Source of the DNA: Monosporascus cannonballus | Lineage: Eukaryota > Ascomycota > Sordariomycetes > Xylariales | Reading direction: 5' to 3' | Length of the DNA stretch: 64,000 nucleotides | NCBI GenBank assembly: GCA_004154925.1 | Contig: QJNS01000304.1 | Location: forward strand, 1-64,000 | Shown here: piece after piece, positions 51,077 through 62,741 of the stretch | How the letters are laid out: each line of letters begins with the position of its first letter | How positions within the stretch are numbered: the first letter of the stretch is position 1 | Program-made: the position numbers and the translations under genes | The notes under the pieces: model-generated | What the model was told of the DNA's origin: nothing | The model's input: the letters and a program-made list of their open reading frames with translations, nothing else | Databases searched by the model: none

Positions 51077-51389
51077 ATGGCAAGTGAAACCTGTGCAATT
51101 AGGACATGCCGGTATTACTGCTGAAGATAATACAGTTCGCGGCGTCGTAATGAATATCGGCCGCTTTAAATTATCATTTTCCGCCCCTGAATAATTCATT
51201 ATTTTCACGATATATACGTACATAATAGACCTCATTAAAAGTATATAAACCGATATAAAGTCGTGCCAACTAAACTTACGATAATTCTAAAGTATTGAAG
51301 ATTATTAGATCAGTTAAGGATTCTATGGCTTTCCAAGAGCTTATGGCTTTCCAAGAGCTGTCGGCACTACATAGCCTTGGCAAACACAT
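51077..51389. other. Island edge with a short tandem duplication
   Basis: Transition from normal to AT-rich sequence. An 18-bp unit (ATGGCTTTCCAAGAGCTT) is tandemly duplicated at 51325-51342 and 51343-51360, with one difference. The 62-codon frame 51295-51483 runs from it into an LTR and is not a convincing gene. Confidence 0.5.
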
Positions 51390-51811
51390 TGTGACGAACC
51401 TGTTATACTTCCACCTAGAGGTATGGGCGGTATCCGAAATGGGTCTTGATTTGCAGGTAACAGTAGAGCGAGAAATGATTTAATGGATTATTCGTTAAAA
51501 GTATTTGCCAACTTTTCTCTTAATTAAAGAATAATACCTTTTATTAAAAGCTTAACTTAATAACTAAAAAATTAAAATTAAATAAGTTACTATTGATAAA
51601 AAACCGATATAATATATATCTTTGTTTTTTATAATAAGTGTATCGTAAATTTACGAAATTTATATAATCTGGTTTTAAATTGTTAAAATTACTTAAATTA
51701 ATTGAATTATTTCGAAAATTAAGCATTTTTATCTGGCATATAACTAAAGCGGATGCGCGTTAAATTCTAAAGATAAATCTTTTCGAAATAAAAACCCTTA
51801 TATTTATAACA
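51390..51811 (-). repeat. Solo or truncated LTR related to family B
   Basis: Starts TGTGACGAACCTGTTATAC and shares the U5-side sequence of LTR B (ACTTCCACCTAGAGGTATG, CAGGTAACAGTAGAGCGAGA). The remainder is strongly decayed but alignable (about 422 bp). No matching TSD was found. It abuts the F2 LTR. Confidence 0.65.
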
Positions 51812-51815
51812 TTAT

Positions 51816-52219
51816 TGTTACGTTCAAAAAAGGAACTCCACTAGACCCGAAAGAGGCCAAGCGAACTAACCCGTTAAACTCTCTACTGCAACCGGGTGAA
51901 CCTCAGCAAACCAAGTATTTCTATCGAACTCCAAAAATCAAGGGAAATTTTTTTCTCGTAATCTCCAAAAACTAACGGAAACCAAAAAGATATATATGAT
52001 TAATAATTTATTATAAATAGTGATATACTTAATCTCGCTTATTAATTATAAATTTAAGCCTTTAATCAAAAATATTATTCATTAATTAAGAAAAGAATCC
52101 GCAAATCTTTTTAACAAATAAATCTTTAAATTATTTTTCGCCTTATTATTATCTGCAAATCAAAATGTAATTCGTATATTATTTACACTTTTAACTAAAT
52201 ATATATTAAGTTTATTACA
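51816..52219 (+). repeat. F2 5' LTR
   Basis: A 404-bp LTR from TGTTACGTTC to GTTTATTACA. Best preserved copy of the F LTR; it matches the split F1 LTR. Confidence 0.82.
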
Positions 52220-54873
52220 TTTTAATAATTTCTTAATTAAAAGCCGATAAATAATATATTGTCTAGTTTAAAAAAACACTCTCTTAAACGTAATACAAAA
52301 AATAATATAAAACGACGCTCAAAAAAACAAATAATACACCCGATTCCCGTTATAGAACAATAAAAAATCAATTACGAGATTAAACAATTTACCTCTTATT
52401 AAAAAAGTATTTCAGTTAATAGATAGTATAGTACTAATAATTACTCGATTTTAAAAAAAAAGCCATTTTTTTCTTTTAGCAGCAACCTGTTCTTATAAAA
52501 ATACTATTAAGATTTAAAGATTTAAGGCTGAAAAAGAAAAAGAAAAGAAAAAATATAAAGCCTAACAAAAAAGGAAAGAAAAAACATACGTTCGACTAAA
52601 AATTACGCATTTTAATAATAGAAATCCGGGCCTTAAAAACGTTAAGTACGTTTGATAATAAAAAGCTTTAATCCTGCTACTATTCGATACTAACTAGTTA
52701 TAAGAAAATGTTATTCCTTTTTTTATCTACCATAAGATATCAAATATTAAATATTATAAGCCAACTTTTTCCAAGCTTTATAATAGATATATAAATGTAA
52801 AAACATTTTTAATTCAAGCTAGATTTTACTTGAAATTCTCTGGAATTTCCTTAATAAAAAAACTATCAAAAAGTTATGGTTATTTTATAGTTCTTTATCG
52901 ACAATGTTCTTTTATAATTCGAACCTATTATAAAAGATTATGTGAGATAACGAGGATGTAACGCTAGCTACAATACTAAAAGGTCAGCAATTCCAAGCCC
53001 CAATTGGAGTTTGGACATCCTAATCCACCTTATAAGGACTAGCTGTGCATATTATCACAAATTGCTTATAAAACTAGATTAACGATTTTTTGGATATAAC
53101 AAATTATATTTTTAGTAAATATCGGCATGTTGAAAACGGGCTACAAAAGTTATTTAAAAGCCTAAATAAGAAATAATAAATAATTAAATAACTCTATTTT
53201 TTCTATTAACCAAAATTAATGTTAAAATACAAAATTAAGTTTAATCGTTTGACGGCAATTTCAAATTTACTAAAAAGCGCGTTATTGTATCTCTATTACG
53301 ATAGCCTAAAATCTTAAGATAAAAATAAATTATATATCGAACTTAAAACTAGGTCTTTTACAAATTATACTACTAAGGTTATTATTGTCGATATACGTAC
53401 TTTTAGTCGATACTTAAAAAAAGGATTAGCAAACAAAATAAGAATAAAAACTTTAATACCTAAATTAAAACAAAATAAGTGCAAACTTTAAAAAGAAAAA
53501 GTATTACTTCGAAAAAGCCCAGGAACAATAAGTCCAGCATAAAATACCTTAATTAAAATAAAAAAAACACACTTTAAAAACGAATATAGTCTCTTAGTTA
53601 AAAGGATTCTAGGAAAACAAATTTCTTAATCCTAAAAAAACTAAAATAACTAAACAAAAAATAGATAACAAAATAGAAAAGAGATTAATTCGACCTTTTT
53701 CCAGCTAGAATTTATTATTATAATAATTACTCAGATCCAGAACGGTATTCAAAGTGCGACAATTGTTCCATATGCCAGGATTTTAAGGTTAAAACCTACA
53801 AGTATTATTCAGAACAAACGGCTTCTAGAATAATTATAAGGTTAAAATACCTTTACCATCTCGATATACAGAGATACAGGATATATAACGAACACGGCCA
53901 GTTCGCGCTAAATATTAATAACTATAAATAATTATCCCTAAAACTTTGTAAATTTCTTAAAGACGCGGTATATTTATAAAAACCTTTTACAAATCTCTAT
54001 AATATATTATATTTCATACTCTATTACTTTAATAATTACTTCGTTTATCTTAAAACTAAAAAAAATAACTTTTAGCTTAGATAACAAAAACAGAATAGTT
54101 ACGAATTCGATAACGAATTCAAATATATAAAAGTTTTCCAAGAACTAAAATATCTCAAAATTTATTACATATATCTTAATTTAAAAAAGAATTAAAAGGT
54201 TATATCTGAAGGATATTTATATTACTTTTCGATGCTTTAGATTTAATACGAACTTCTGAATATAAAATCTTTTTTCGAAAATATATCCTTTCGAGATTAT
54301 AATTTAGAAAATATAGAACTAAAAAAAGAATTAAAAAAGACCGTTTTTATCGAATGTTAATTAAGTAAAAGAAAGTCGTATAAGTACATAAATAACTATT
54401 ACATTAAATATGTTACGAAAAAGCCTCGAAAATGGAAATATTTACTTATAAGCTAATTACGCCAATTAAAAATTGCGAGAAATTGTGGAAATTAAGATAT
54501 TGAAAACCTTCTTAATGCAAAACCTTATATAAGGCCAAAAAAAGTACGTAACCAAATTAAGGTTTTCCTTTTATACAAAAAATAAACGTTCAAAATTATA
54601 ATCGATTTAAAGGTAAAAAGTAATTTAATTTTTTCGATAATAAAAAAATTTTCAAATCTTTTAAAAATATCAATTGAAATCTAATAAATTACGTATAATA
54701 AACAGAATTTTAATTAAGTATGAAAATAACTGAATACATCGAAAAACTAAAAAAAAACTTTCTGTTAAAATTTAAAAATGTCAAGAATAATATGTAATAA
54801 ATATAACGAATATTTTAAAATATGATATTGTTTTAAAAATATCTTAATTGTATTCTAGCAATTTGCGGAATAA
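52220..54873 (+). pseudogene. F2 gag and protease remnant
   Basis: Parallels 25943-28570 of element C and 10303-12380 of F1: Lys-rich gag near 52480-52640, a decayed zinc-knuckle zone near 53520-53600, then a protease region toward 54870. Stops and transitions throughout. Two LTR-like insertions lie in or just after it. Confidence 0.65.
52941..53059 (+). repeat. Short LTR-like insertion (119 bp)
   Basis: Starts TGTGAGATAACGAGGATG and ends TTATCACA, so the ends are inverted as in LTRs. Flanks GATTA (52936-52940) and AATTG (53060-53064) both derive by single G-A changes from GATTG. The left 55 bp match the reverse complement of the right end of 54874-55049. Little RIP. Confidence 0.6.
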
Positions 54874-55049
54874 TGTAAGATAACGCAGCCCCCTATAGCC
54901 AAAAGAGCTAGAACAGGACTCCATATATATCCTGATAAGACGTCTTCAAATATCAAGAACAGTAACTAGTTGCTGATATAGCCCAGAAGGATTTGGAATT
55001 GTTGATCTTTTGGCCTTGTGGTTAGCGTCGCATCCTCGTTTATCTCACA
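54874..55049 (-). repeat. Short LTR-like insertion (176 bp), same family
   Basis: On the minus strand TGTGAGATAA to TTATCTTACA. Flanks AATAA (54869-54873) and AGTAA (55050-55054) differ by one G-A change. Longer than its relative at 52941-53059. Solo LTR or miniature element. The minus frame 54966-55151 spans it by chance. Confidence 0.6.
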
Positions 55050-55077
55050 AGTAATTAAAAAAAACCAGGTATTTTGA

Positions 55078-55508
55078 TATAACGAACCAGTCATACATCC
55101 ACCTGGAGGTATAAGCAGTATCCGAAAAGGGTCTTGATTTGCAGGTAACAATAAGGCGAAAAATAATTTAGTGTATTCGTTAAAAAGATTTCAAGGTACT
55201 CCTTTTTTAATTAAAGAACGGTATAATTACTTCTGGCTAAAAGCTTAAATTAATAATTAAGAAACGAAAAATTAAGTAAGTAATTATTTACATAGAAAAC
55301 CTAAACCTTATTTATCCTTTTTATTTTTTATATCTTTTATGGTTTCTGGGGATTTCGAAAAATTATGGTATTTATCGTTTACGAATCTCCTGGTATTTTT
55401 GGAAATTAATAGAAACCCGAGGTTTATCCGATGAAAGGTGGAGATCCCGAATGTTTCCAATTTCCTGGGCCTCTTTTAGGCCTAATGGAGTCCCTTTTGA
55501 ACGTAACA
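55078..55508 (-). repeat. Element B 3' LTR
   Basis: 431 bp and moderately mutated, with the same ends as 12381-12811. Confidence 0.9.
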
Positions 55509-55639
55509 TTATTCCTTCTTTTCCAGGATTTTTGTCCTTAAAAATAAAAAAAATAAATCCTTAATTTCTTTTCTTTCTTTGCATTATAGTATTATATTTA
55601 ACCATATTGGATAAACCTCGAAAACGTATTAAATCTTTT

Positions 55640-56137
55640 ACTGAAAATCGTTACGAACTAATTAAGTTAATTTTTCAGTTTAGTTTCGAAATTATGCCGT
55701 ATATGCGTTATTTCGAAAAAAAACTTTTTTACAAAATGTTGGAAGGTTGAAAAAATTATTAAAATTATTTGGCGGCCAATATTTAATTTTGCGATAAGAA
55801 TTACATTTCGCTTTTATCGTTTAAAAATATCCGGGCCGAAAAACTCCGGATAAACCGAAAAAAACGTTTGGTTGTTTAATAGCTCCAAAAATTATTTAAT
55901 TGCATTATTCGGTTAAATTATTAATTTGAATAATTACATTCTAAAAAAGTATCGTTTATTTAAAAAAGGCTTAAAAACATAAATAAATTAAAGGAGCAAA
56001 AAAAACTAGATACAGAGAAAAATCGTAAAGAAAAGGAGCAAGCATAGTTTACTTTAAAGTTAAATACGTTAATAAAAGTATTTACTTTTTTTGATTAAAG
56101 TACCGTAAGGGTTAATTTAAATAAGGGACCGTTATTG
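55640..56137 (+). pseudogene. Antisense coiled-coil ORF remnant in element B
   Basis: Element B lies on the minus strand, so this plus-strand frame is antisense to it. It reads FQFSFEIMPYMRYFEKK (compare FSFEVMPYTFYFEN in element A). After decayed sequence come LKNINKLKEQKKLDTEKNRK, TLKLNTLIKVFTFFD and NLNKGP, the last parts parallel to F1. Position between chromodomain and 3' LTR is the same as elsewhere. Stops are present; function unknown. Confidence 0.55.
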
Positions 56138-56199
56138 CCTATAACCTTAGCCGTATTAAAAACGGTTGGTCAGGATTCTGGCGGTAGAACGTCTTAATT

Positions 56200-59100
56200 A
56201 GGTTTATTATATTTGTTAAATAGTTAAATAATTTTTACGTATTTTCTTTATATAAATATCCTTCTTATTTAATTAAGTACTGGATTTTATTTTTAATTAT
56301 TTTAAAGTTTAATATTCGTTTAATTTCGTATTCGTCAAAATCTTTTTCGAATTTTAAATTTATTTTTAATGGGGCGTTCTTAAGTATTGATTTAAGTAAA
56401 GAAATATGGAAAATAAGGTGTATCTTTATGTTTTTGGGTAATAATAATTTGTAATTAATTTTGGAAATAATTTCGTTAATTTTAAACGGTTCAAGCTTTT
56501 TAAAATCAAGCTTATTATTAAATTTTTTTATTTTAATTTGTAAAATATTCAAAATTATGTTTTGTTTTTGGCGTAACAGGTAAACCTTATCTTTTTTTGC
56601 TAAAATTAATCCTTTAATTTTTTTCTTATTATAATACTGGGTTATCCGTTATTAAAGAAATCGTAATTTATTCTGAAAACGGGTTTAAATCGTTTTAATT
56701 TTTGTGGTTAATATTTTTGTTTTTAAAATAATTATAATAATCTTTAATATTTTGTTAAACGGTTATTTAAATCGTTTTATTTTTATATTATATTTGTATA
56801 TAACTATATAAAGAAATATACCCATATTTTCGTTAATTAATATATTATAAACGATTTATATTAATAATAAAAATTTTATCCAGTTATTTTATTAATAATT
56901 AACGTAATTTCGTAAATATTATTTTAAGATCTAATTTAATTTTTCGGTTTGGTTATCCATTTAAAGATAATACGTTATTAAAAATTTAAATTTAATATTA
57001 ATTTATTTAAAAAAGTTAATACCGAATTTTGAAGTAAATAACGTATTTCGGTTTAAAACGATTTTTTTAAATATTTTATATTTATTAAAATATTATTTAA
57101 TAAAGACGTAAGTTAATTATTTTGCCGTTATATTTCCTTTAAAAGGTAAAAAGTACCCATATTTGGTAAATCTATTAATAATTATTTATATTTTGTTATA
57201 TTCGATTCTAGTAATTAAATTTTTAAATAAAGGTAAATTAATAATAAAATCCCAAGTTATGGTATTCTATATTTTATCCGGAATGTTAGTAGGTTGCAAT
57301 AGCCCGTAAGGCTTATGGCGTACTGCCTTAATTTTATTACAAATGTTATAATTTTTAATAATTATTTTAACCATACGGCGTAGCTTAGGGAAATTGTATT
57401 TTTTTTGCAGCCGTCGGGTGGTTTTAAAATTTTTTTAATATTTATGTAGTAAGTTTTTATGGAATTCCTTTACGAATTGTTTTTGTTAATCCTTGGGAAT
57501 ATAAATTTTGCCATAATATAATAATTAATTTTTAAGTTATCTTTTTAGCTATTGGATTTTTTTTTGTTTTTTTATATTGTAAGAATTCCGGAACCGTATT
57601 AAAAGTTCGATAATTAATTTCTTTATTATTTTATACAAATATATAATTCCATCCTTATTATATTATAATATTTGCATATTTTTTTTGGGAATTTTGAAAT
57701 CGTAATTTTTTTTGCGATTAAAAATATTTGCTTAAATATTTTTTTTTCCTTTAATATAATATATCTTAAAATTAAATCTAAATAGAAAAATCCATTATTT
57801 TTTATGTCGTTTATTTAGCTTTTGGGCTTTTATAAATTACGTAAAATTTTTGTAATTAAAATAAATATCGAAAGGTTTTTTTGTTTTGTTAAAAAAAGGT
57901 TCTTATTTTTTAAAAATATTAATAATTATTAATAGTTTTTTATCGTAAATCTGGTATCTGAATTTTGCATTTCGGAATGTTTTAAAATAATATATTATTA
58001 AATATTATTTACCGTTATTTTTTTGTTATTCTAAAATTACGCCCAGGGTATACTTTAAAATATCTGTTTTTAGTTATTTCGTTTTATTTAAATTTAGTAT
58101 CTTTATAATAAATCCGTTAATAATTGTTTTTTTTAATTCCCGGAACGTTTTTTTTGTTTCCTTTAGAAATTCGAATTTTTTCTTAACGTATTCTTTAATA
58201 ATAAGTTTCGTTAAAGGCCTAATTATATTTCCATATCCTTTAATTAAGCCGCGTACGTAACCCGTAAATCTTAAAATTTATTAGATATTTATAACGGTTG
58301 CCTTATTAGGGATAAGTTAATCCTTAATTACTTTTAACTTAAAGCGTTAAATTTGAATTTATCCTAATATAAAAATAAATCCCAAAAAATCCAATTTTTA
58401 GGTATGTTATATATTTTTAATAAGGTTAATTAAAATATTAATTTCGTCCAAAGTTTTAAGTATTTAAATGATATATTTTTTATATTCCTTTAAGGTTTCG
58501 AAATAAATAAGGATATCGTCAAGATAAACAAATACGAATTTATCCAAAAATTATCGGAAGGTAATTATTATCAAATTTTAGAAACTGGCGGAAGCGTTAA
58601 TAAATCCCATAGGTATTATTTTATATTCGTAAAGTCCATATATTATTTTAAATACCGTTTTTTATTTTTTTTCTTTAGTTATTTTGATATAATAATAATT
58701 ATTGCGAAAATTAAGCGCCGTAAATTATTTAATTTTACTGGCATTTTCCTTTAAAGTATTTATAAAAATTAAAGGATATCCGTTTTTAATTATAATATTA
58801 TTTAATTATTTATAATCGATTATTTTTCGGTAAATAGGGTTTCCGTTCTTATTAATTTTTTATTTGCCATTTTTAGTTTTTGGTATTATAAGGATTAGAT
58901 ATTTAGCAAAGGAATTAAAAAATTAAATATATTTTTTTTTCAAATTTAATTATATATTTTTCTATAAAGTTTTTAACTTTTTTGGGTTTATATAGTAAAT
59001 TTTGTAAAACTTAAAATAATGCCCTTTTTTAATAAATATCTAATAATTTTATTAACCGTATGGCAGTAATTCATAATTTTCTTTATTTTTGAATAATTTT

Positions 59101-59950
59101 TTAAATTTTTGATATTCCGGAAGTATTGCAAAAATCTAATTAGGAATCCGTATTTCCTTAATAATATAGCAAATTTCTCGATTATCTTTATTTGGTATTT
59201 CGTCCCAGAAAAATATTTTCTTTTTTTAATTAATCCGTAAATTGTTAAAATAAAGTTAAGGTATTTTTAAAATAATATCGTATCTGGAAATGTTAACGAT
59301 ATTTAATAAAACGCGTTTTTAATATCCTTGAATTTATATTGGGAATTTTTCCGTTTTTCGAAAAATTTGTCCGTTTTCGTAAGTAAATAGGCTGCCGTTT
59401 ACCGTACGTAACTTATAAAACTTTAATTTATATTTTTAAGGAATTTGATATTTTTCTGTTATTACGGGGGAAATAAAATTATTTTTTATTTCGGAATTAA
59501 TTATAACCTTAAGTACTTTATTTTTATATCGAAAAGGGATCTTAATTTAATTACGCGTTTTTTTCGTTATTTTGTATAAAGTTTTGTTAATTAAGGTTTT
59601 TTGATACCTTATTTTCGAAGGCCTTTATAATTTTTTGATTTTTAATAATTTCCGATTTAAACGAACCTTTATTTGCAAGTTTTTTTAATAACATATTTAA
59701 TGCATTAATTGTTTTTGTACCGGAACCATATTTTCTTGCCGTATTTGCACTAAGGCTTCAAAATCTGGTTCTTTTTTTAATTTACCTTTTTGTTCCGTAT
59801 TTTCCGAATTATGGGATTAAAAAGGTAAATTTCCGAAAAAGATGTTTTTATATTTAGGAGCTTGTATTAAATACAAAATATCAGGGAGTAACATAGGTAT
59901 CCTTACGATATAACTTTTTAATTCCGTTTTAATTTGGGGTGTAAATAATA
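56200..59950 (-). pseudogene. Element B pol remnant (protease to chromodomain)
   Basis: From right to left: protease, RT, RNase H, integrase, chromodomain. The RT catalytic site near 58512-58529 still reads YLDD (FVYLDDILIYFETLKEY). A 95-codon frame survives at 56265-56552, covering the integrase C-terminal end and the start of the chromodomain (KLEPFKINEIISKINYKLLLP, HLIFHISLLKS, then DEYEIKRILNFK and IQYLIK). Other frames contain many stops. Confidence 0.85.
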
Positions 59951-60399
59951 AAACTTAAGATATTCTGGTTATTAAGGAATTTTAATTTATCGGCACTTAT
60001 CGTTTAATTTGGTAAAAATCTTATTATTTTATCCGGGCCAAAAATTATTATTTTTTTTGGCTTTAAAATAAATAAAATAATTGTCCTAATAATAAGTAGT
60101 AAAATGTAATAAATCGTAAAGGTTTACTAATAGTATTTTTTTGTAAATAATATATTTTAGGAATTTATAAAGTTTTAAGGATAATTATCCGTAATTATTA
60201 ATATTTAATTGAAATTAACCGTCCTTTATATGCATTTTATATTTCTGGGAATTAAAGTAATATTAATATCTTAATTTTATGGTTATTTTGAAAATTATTT
60301 ATCCGGGATAATATTTATAGGTTTTAACCTTAAAATCCTGGCAAATAAAACAATTTTCGTATTTTAAGTTATTATTCTAAATTTAAGTAATTATAATAA

Positions 60400-61700
60400 T
60401 AATAAATTCTGGCTGGAAAAAAATCGAATTAATTTTTTTTTCTGCCTTATTATCAGTTTTTTGTTCAGCCGTTTTAACTTTTTTTTGGGGTTAAGGAATT
60501 TTTTTTTTAAAGTTCCTTTTGGCGGGGGAGCAATATTTGTTCTTAAAATGCCCTTTTTTGCCATAATTAAAATATTTTATTTTGGATTTATTTTTTTTGG
60601 GTTTTTTCGAAGCGGAACTTGCTTCCTTTTAAGGTTTGCCTTTATCTTTTTTGGTTTAGCTATTAAAGCTTTTATCGTTATTTCGTTTATTGGTTTTTTT
60701 TTTCAAAATACCGATTAAAGGTTTGTCGGTCGGCGATAATAACCTTATTTATATATTTTGCAAAAGATCCAGTTTTAATTTTTATATATAATTTGTTTTT
60801 AACCTAAAACTTTAAGCCATTATAATAAAAATAAAATAACGCGTTTTTTGGTAAATTCGAAATGGCGGCCAAGCGGTTAAATTTTGTTATATATTTAGAT
60901 ATTAATTTAATTTGGTAAAAAAAATAAAACTGCTTAATAACGTTTTATTTTTTATCGGGATTACCGAATAAAACGCATATTTTTTTTTAAAGTTTTCGTA
61001 ATTGTTAAAAATATAATTAATAAGGTCCGAAAATTCCTTTAAATATTTTTTAAGCTAATTTGTCAAAATAGGTTTAAATTATTAGCAAATTCGTCCGATT
61101 AATAATTAAAAAATAATTATTATTTTTTAATATTCTTCCGGCAAAAAATTTTTATAAAACTTAAGGTAAAACTTTGCCTAAACCAAAAATCTATTAAGGT
61201 TTTTTAATTTGTCGTAAAGCTTAAGGGAAGTTAGCTTATAGCCCTTGACGTCTGGCATTCCATAGTAACTAAAGGGTGGAATAATTTTTTCCCGTATCCA
61301 AATTACGCCGAACAATAACAGGGTTAAGGTTTTTTCTTACGTTCGCCTTGGGTCCAGCAAAAGGGGTCGGTAACCGGCCCCTTAGCTTCGCCTTTTGGAA
61401 AAGCCAAATTAAGGAAAAGTTAGCTTTTTTCCTTTTATAAACCGAGCATTTTTTTTTTAAAGTTTGGATTTCCGTTATTAAGGCATTTAATTTCTCTTTC
61501 GCAATAAGTTTTTTTTTTTAGTTTTCGGCCCCATATTTTTTTCAACCTTTTTTTAGCCGTTTTTTTTTCCGACTTCTTTCCTTAAACTTTAATAATATCC
61601 TTAGGGGCCGGGGTAAGTTATTATTTAAGTTGCGAAAATAACGGGTTTTCTTAAAATTAAATAATAAAAGGTATTATATTATTAATTAATTAGAAAATTT
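60400..61700 (-). pseudogene. Element B gag remnant with zinc knuckle
   Basis: A nucleocapsid-type motif near 60538-60585 reads KYFNYGKKGHFKNKYC. The first two Cys are now Tyr and His is kept. The preceding sequence is Lys-rich. The plus frame 60461-60718 is its shadow (hydrophobic, Phe-rich). Confidence 0.7.
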
Positions 61701-61884
61701 TTTTAATAAGGGGTAAATCGTTAAATCTTATTAATAATATTTTTTTGGTTAATAATAAAAATCGTATATATTATTTATCTTTTGAACGTTATTTTATATT
61801 ATTGTTTATATTAAGTTTAAAAAAACTTATATCTTAATTAGGCGGTAAATTATTTGTCGGCTATTAATTAAAAAATTATTAAAA

Positions 61885-62314
61885 TATAATAAACTTATTA
61901 TATATTTGTTTAGAAATATAAGTAATATCTGAAAAAGGTTTTAATTTATAGGTAATAATAAGGCGAAAAATAATTTAATATATTTGTTAAAAAGATTTTA
62001 AGGTATTTTTTTTTAATTAAAAAATAATATAATTATTTTTGGCTAAAAGTTTAAATTAATAATTAAAAAATAAAAAATTAAGTAAGTAATTATTTACATA
62101 AAAAATCCAAACCTTATATATTTTTCTTATTTTTCATATTTTTTATAATTTTTAAGAATTTGGAAAAACCATAATATCTATCGTCCACGAATCTTCTGGT
62201 ATCTCTGGAAATTAACAAAGACCCAAGGTTTATCCGATAAAAGGTGGAGATCCCGAGCGTTTCCAACTTCCTGGGCCTCCTTTGGGCCTAATGGAGTCCC
62301 TTCTAAACGTAACA
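61885..62314 (-). repeat. Element B 5' LTR
   Basis: 430 bp. The left third (U5 side) is strongly decayed, while the right third remains near the consensus. Ends in AACGTAACA, followed by TSD TTTGA. Confidence 0.88.
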
Positions 62315-62319
62315 TTTGA

Positions 62320-62741
62320 TGGAAAAACAAAATAATATTCGAAAAACTTTTTCATAAGATTTATTATGCAATTAAAAAGATTTAAATTTTAAACTAAATT
62401 GTTAAAATATTTTCGAAATATTGCAAGTTTAAAAATTATTTTATATTCTATAAAACCTGTTATATTAACATTAAAAAGTTACAAAAATTATAAAAAAGTA
62501 TATATTAAGTTTTTTAAATTTTAAGTAAATTTCTTAATATTTAATATATTTAAACTTAAAAATTAAAAACTGAATATTAAATTAAACGACAATCCTATTT
62601 ATCAGCATATAATGAATTACAAATAATTAAATAATATCATTATAAAAAAGGTATACTCTTAAACCGTTATAAATATCTTAAAGAAAAACGTTAGTAAAAT
62701 AAAATGGTTTACCGGATTAAATTTCCGAAAAACTAAGTTGG
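62320..62741 (+). pseudogene. F2 reverse transcriptase start remnant
   Basis: Continues F2 after element B. 62590-62735 matches the RT start of element C at 28840-28980 (PIYQHIMNYK, INILKKNVSK). It ends abruptly at the junction with LTR H. Confidence 0.65.

Larger units (their letters stand above)
55078..62314 (-). mobile_element. Complete minus-strand gypsy chromovirus B (7237 bp)
   Basis: LTRs 61885-62314 (5', 430 bp) and 55078-55508 (3', 431 bp). TSD is a perfect TTTGA (55073-55077, 62315-62319). All pol domains read on the minus strand. It interrupts F2 and is thus younger. The solo LTR at 12381-12811 is the same family. Confidence 0.92.
51816..62741 (+). mobile_element. Gypsy chromovirus F2, truncated and interrupted
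   Basis: A 5' LTR at 51816-52219 is followed by gag and protease remnants to about 55077. The RT start resumes at 62320-62740, where the element breaks off into LTR family H sequence. Two short LTR-like insertions and complete element B lie inside. The 3' half and its LTR are missing from the window. Confidence 0.78.

Noticed and set aside
50552..51194. Two frames sharing GSDGY(P/L)FGYPLQTL, resembling a duplicated gene
   Set aside because: The shared peptide is encoded by the inverted repeats of the hAT MITE.
60461..60718. 85-codon Phe-rich plus frame
   Set aside because: Antisense to the Lys-rich gag and zinc knuckle of element B.
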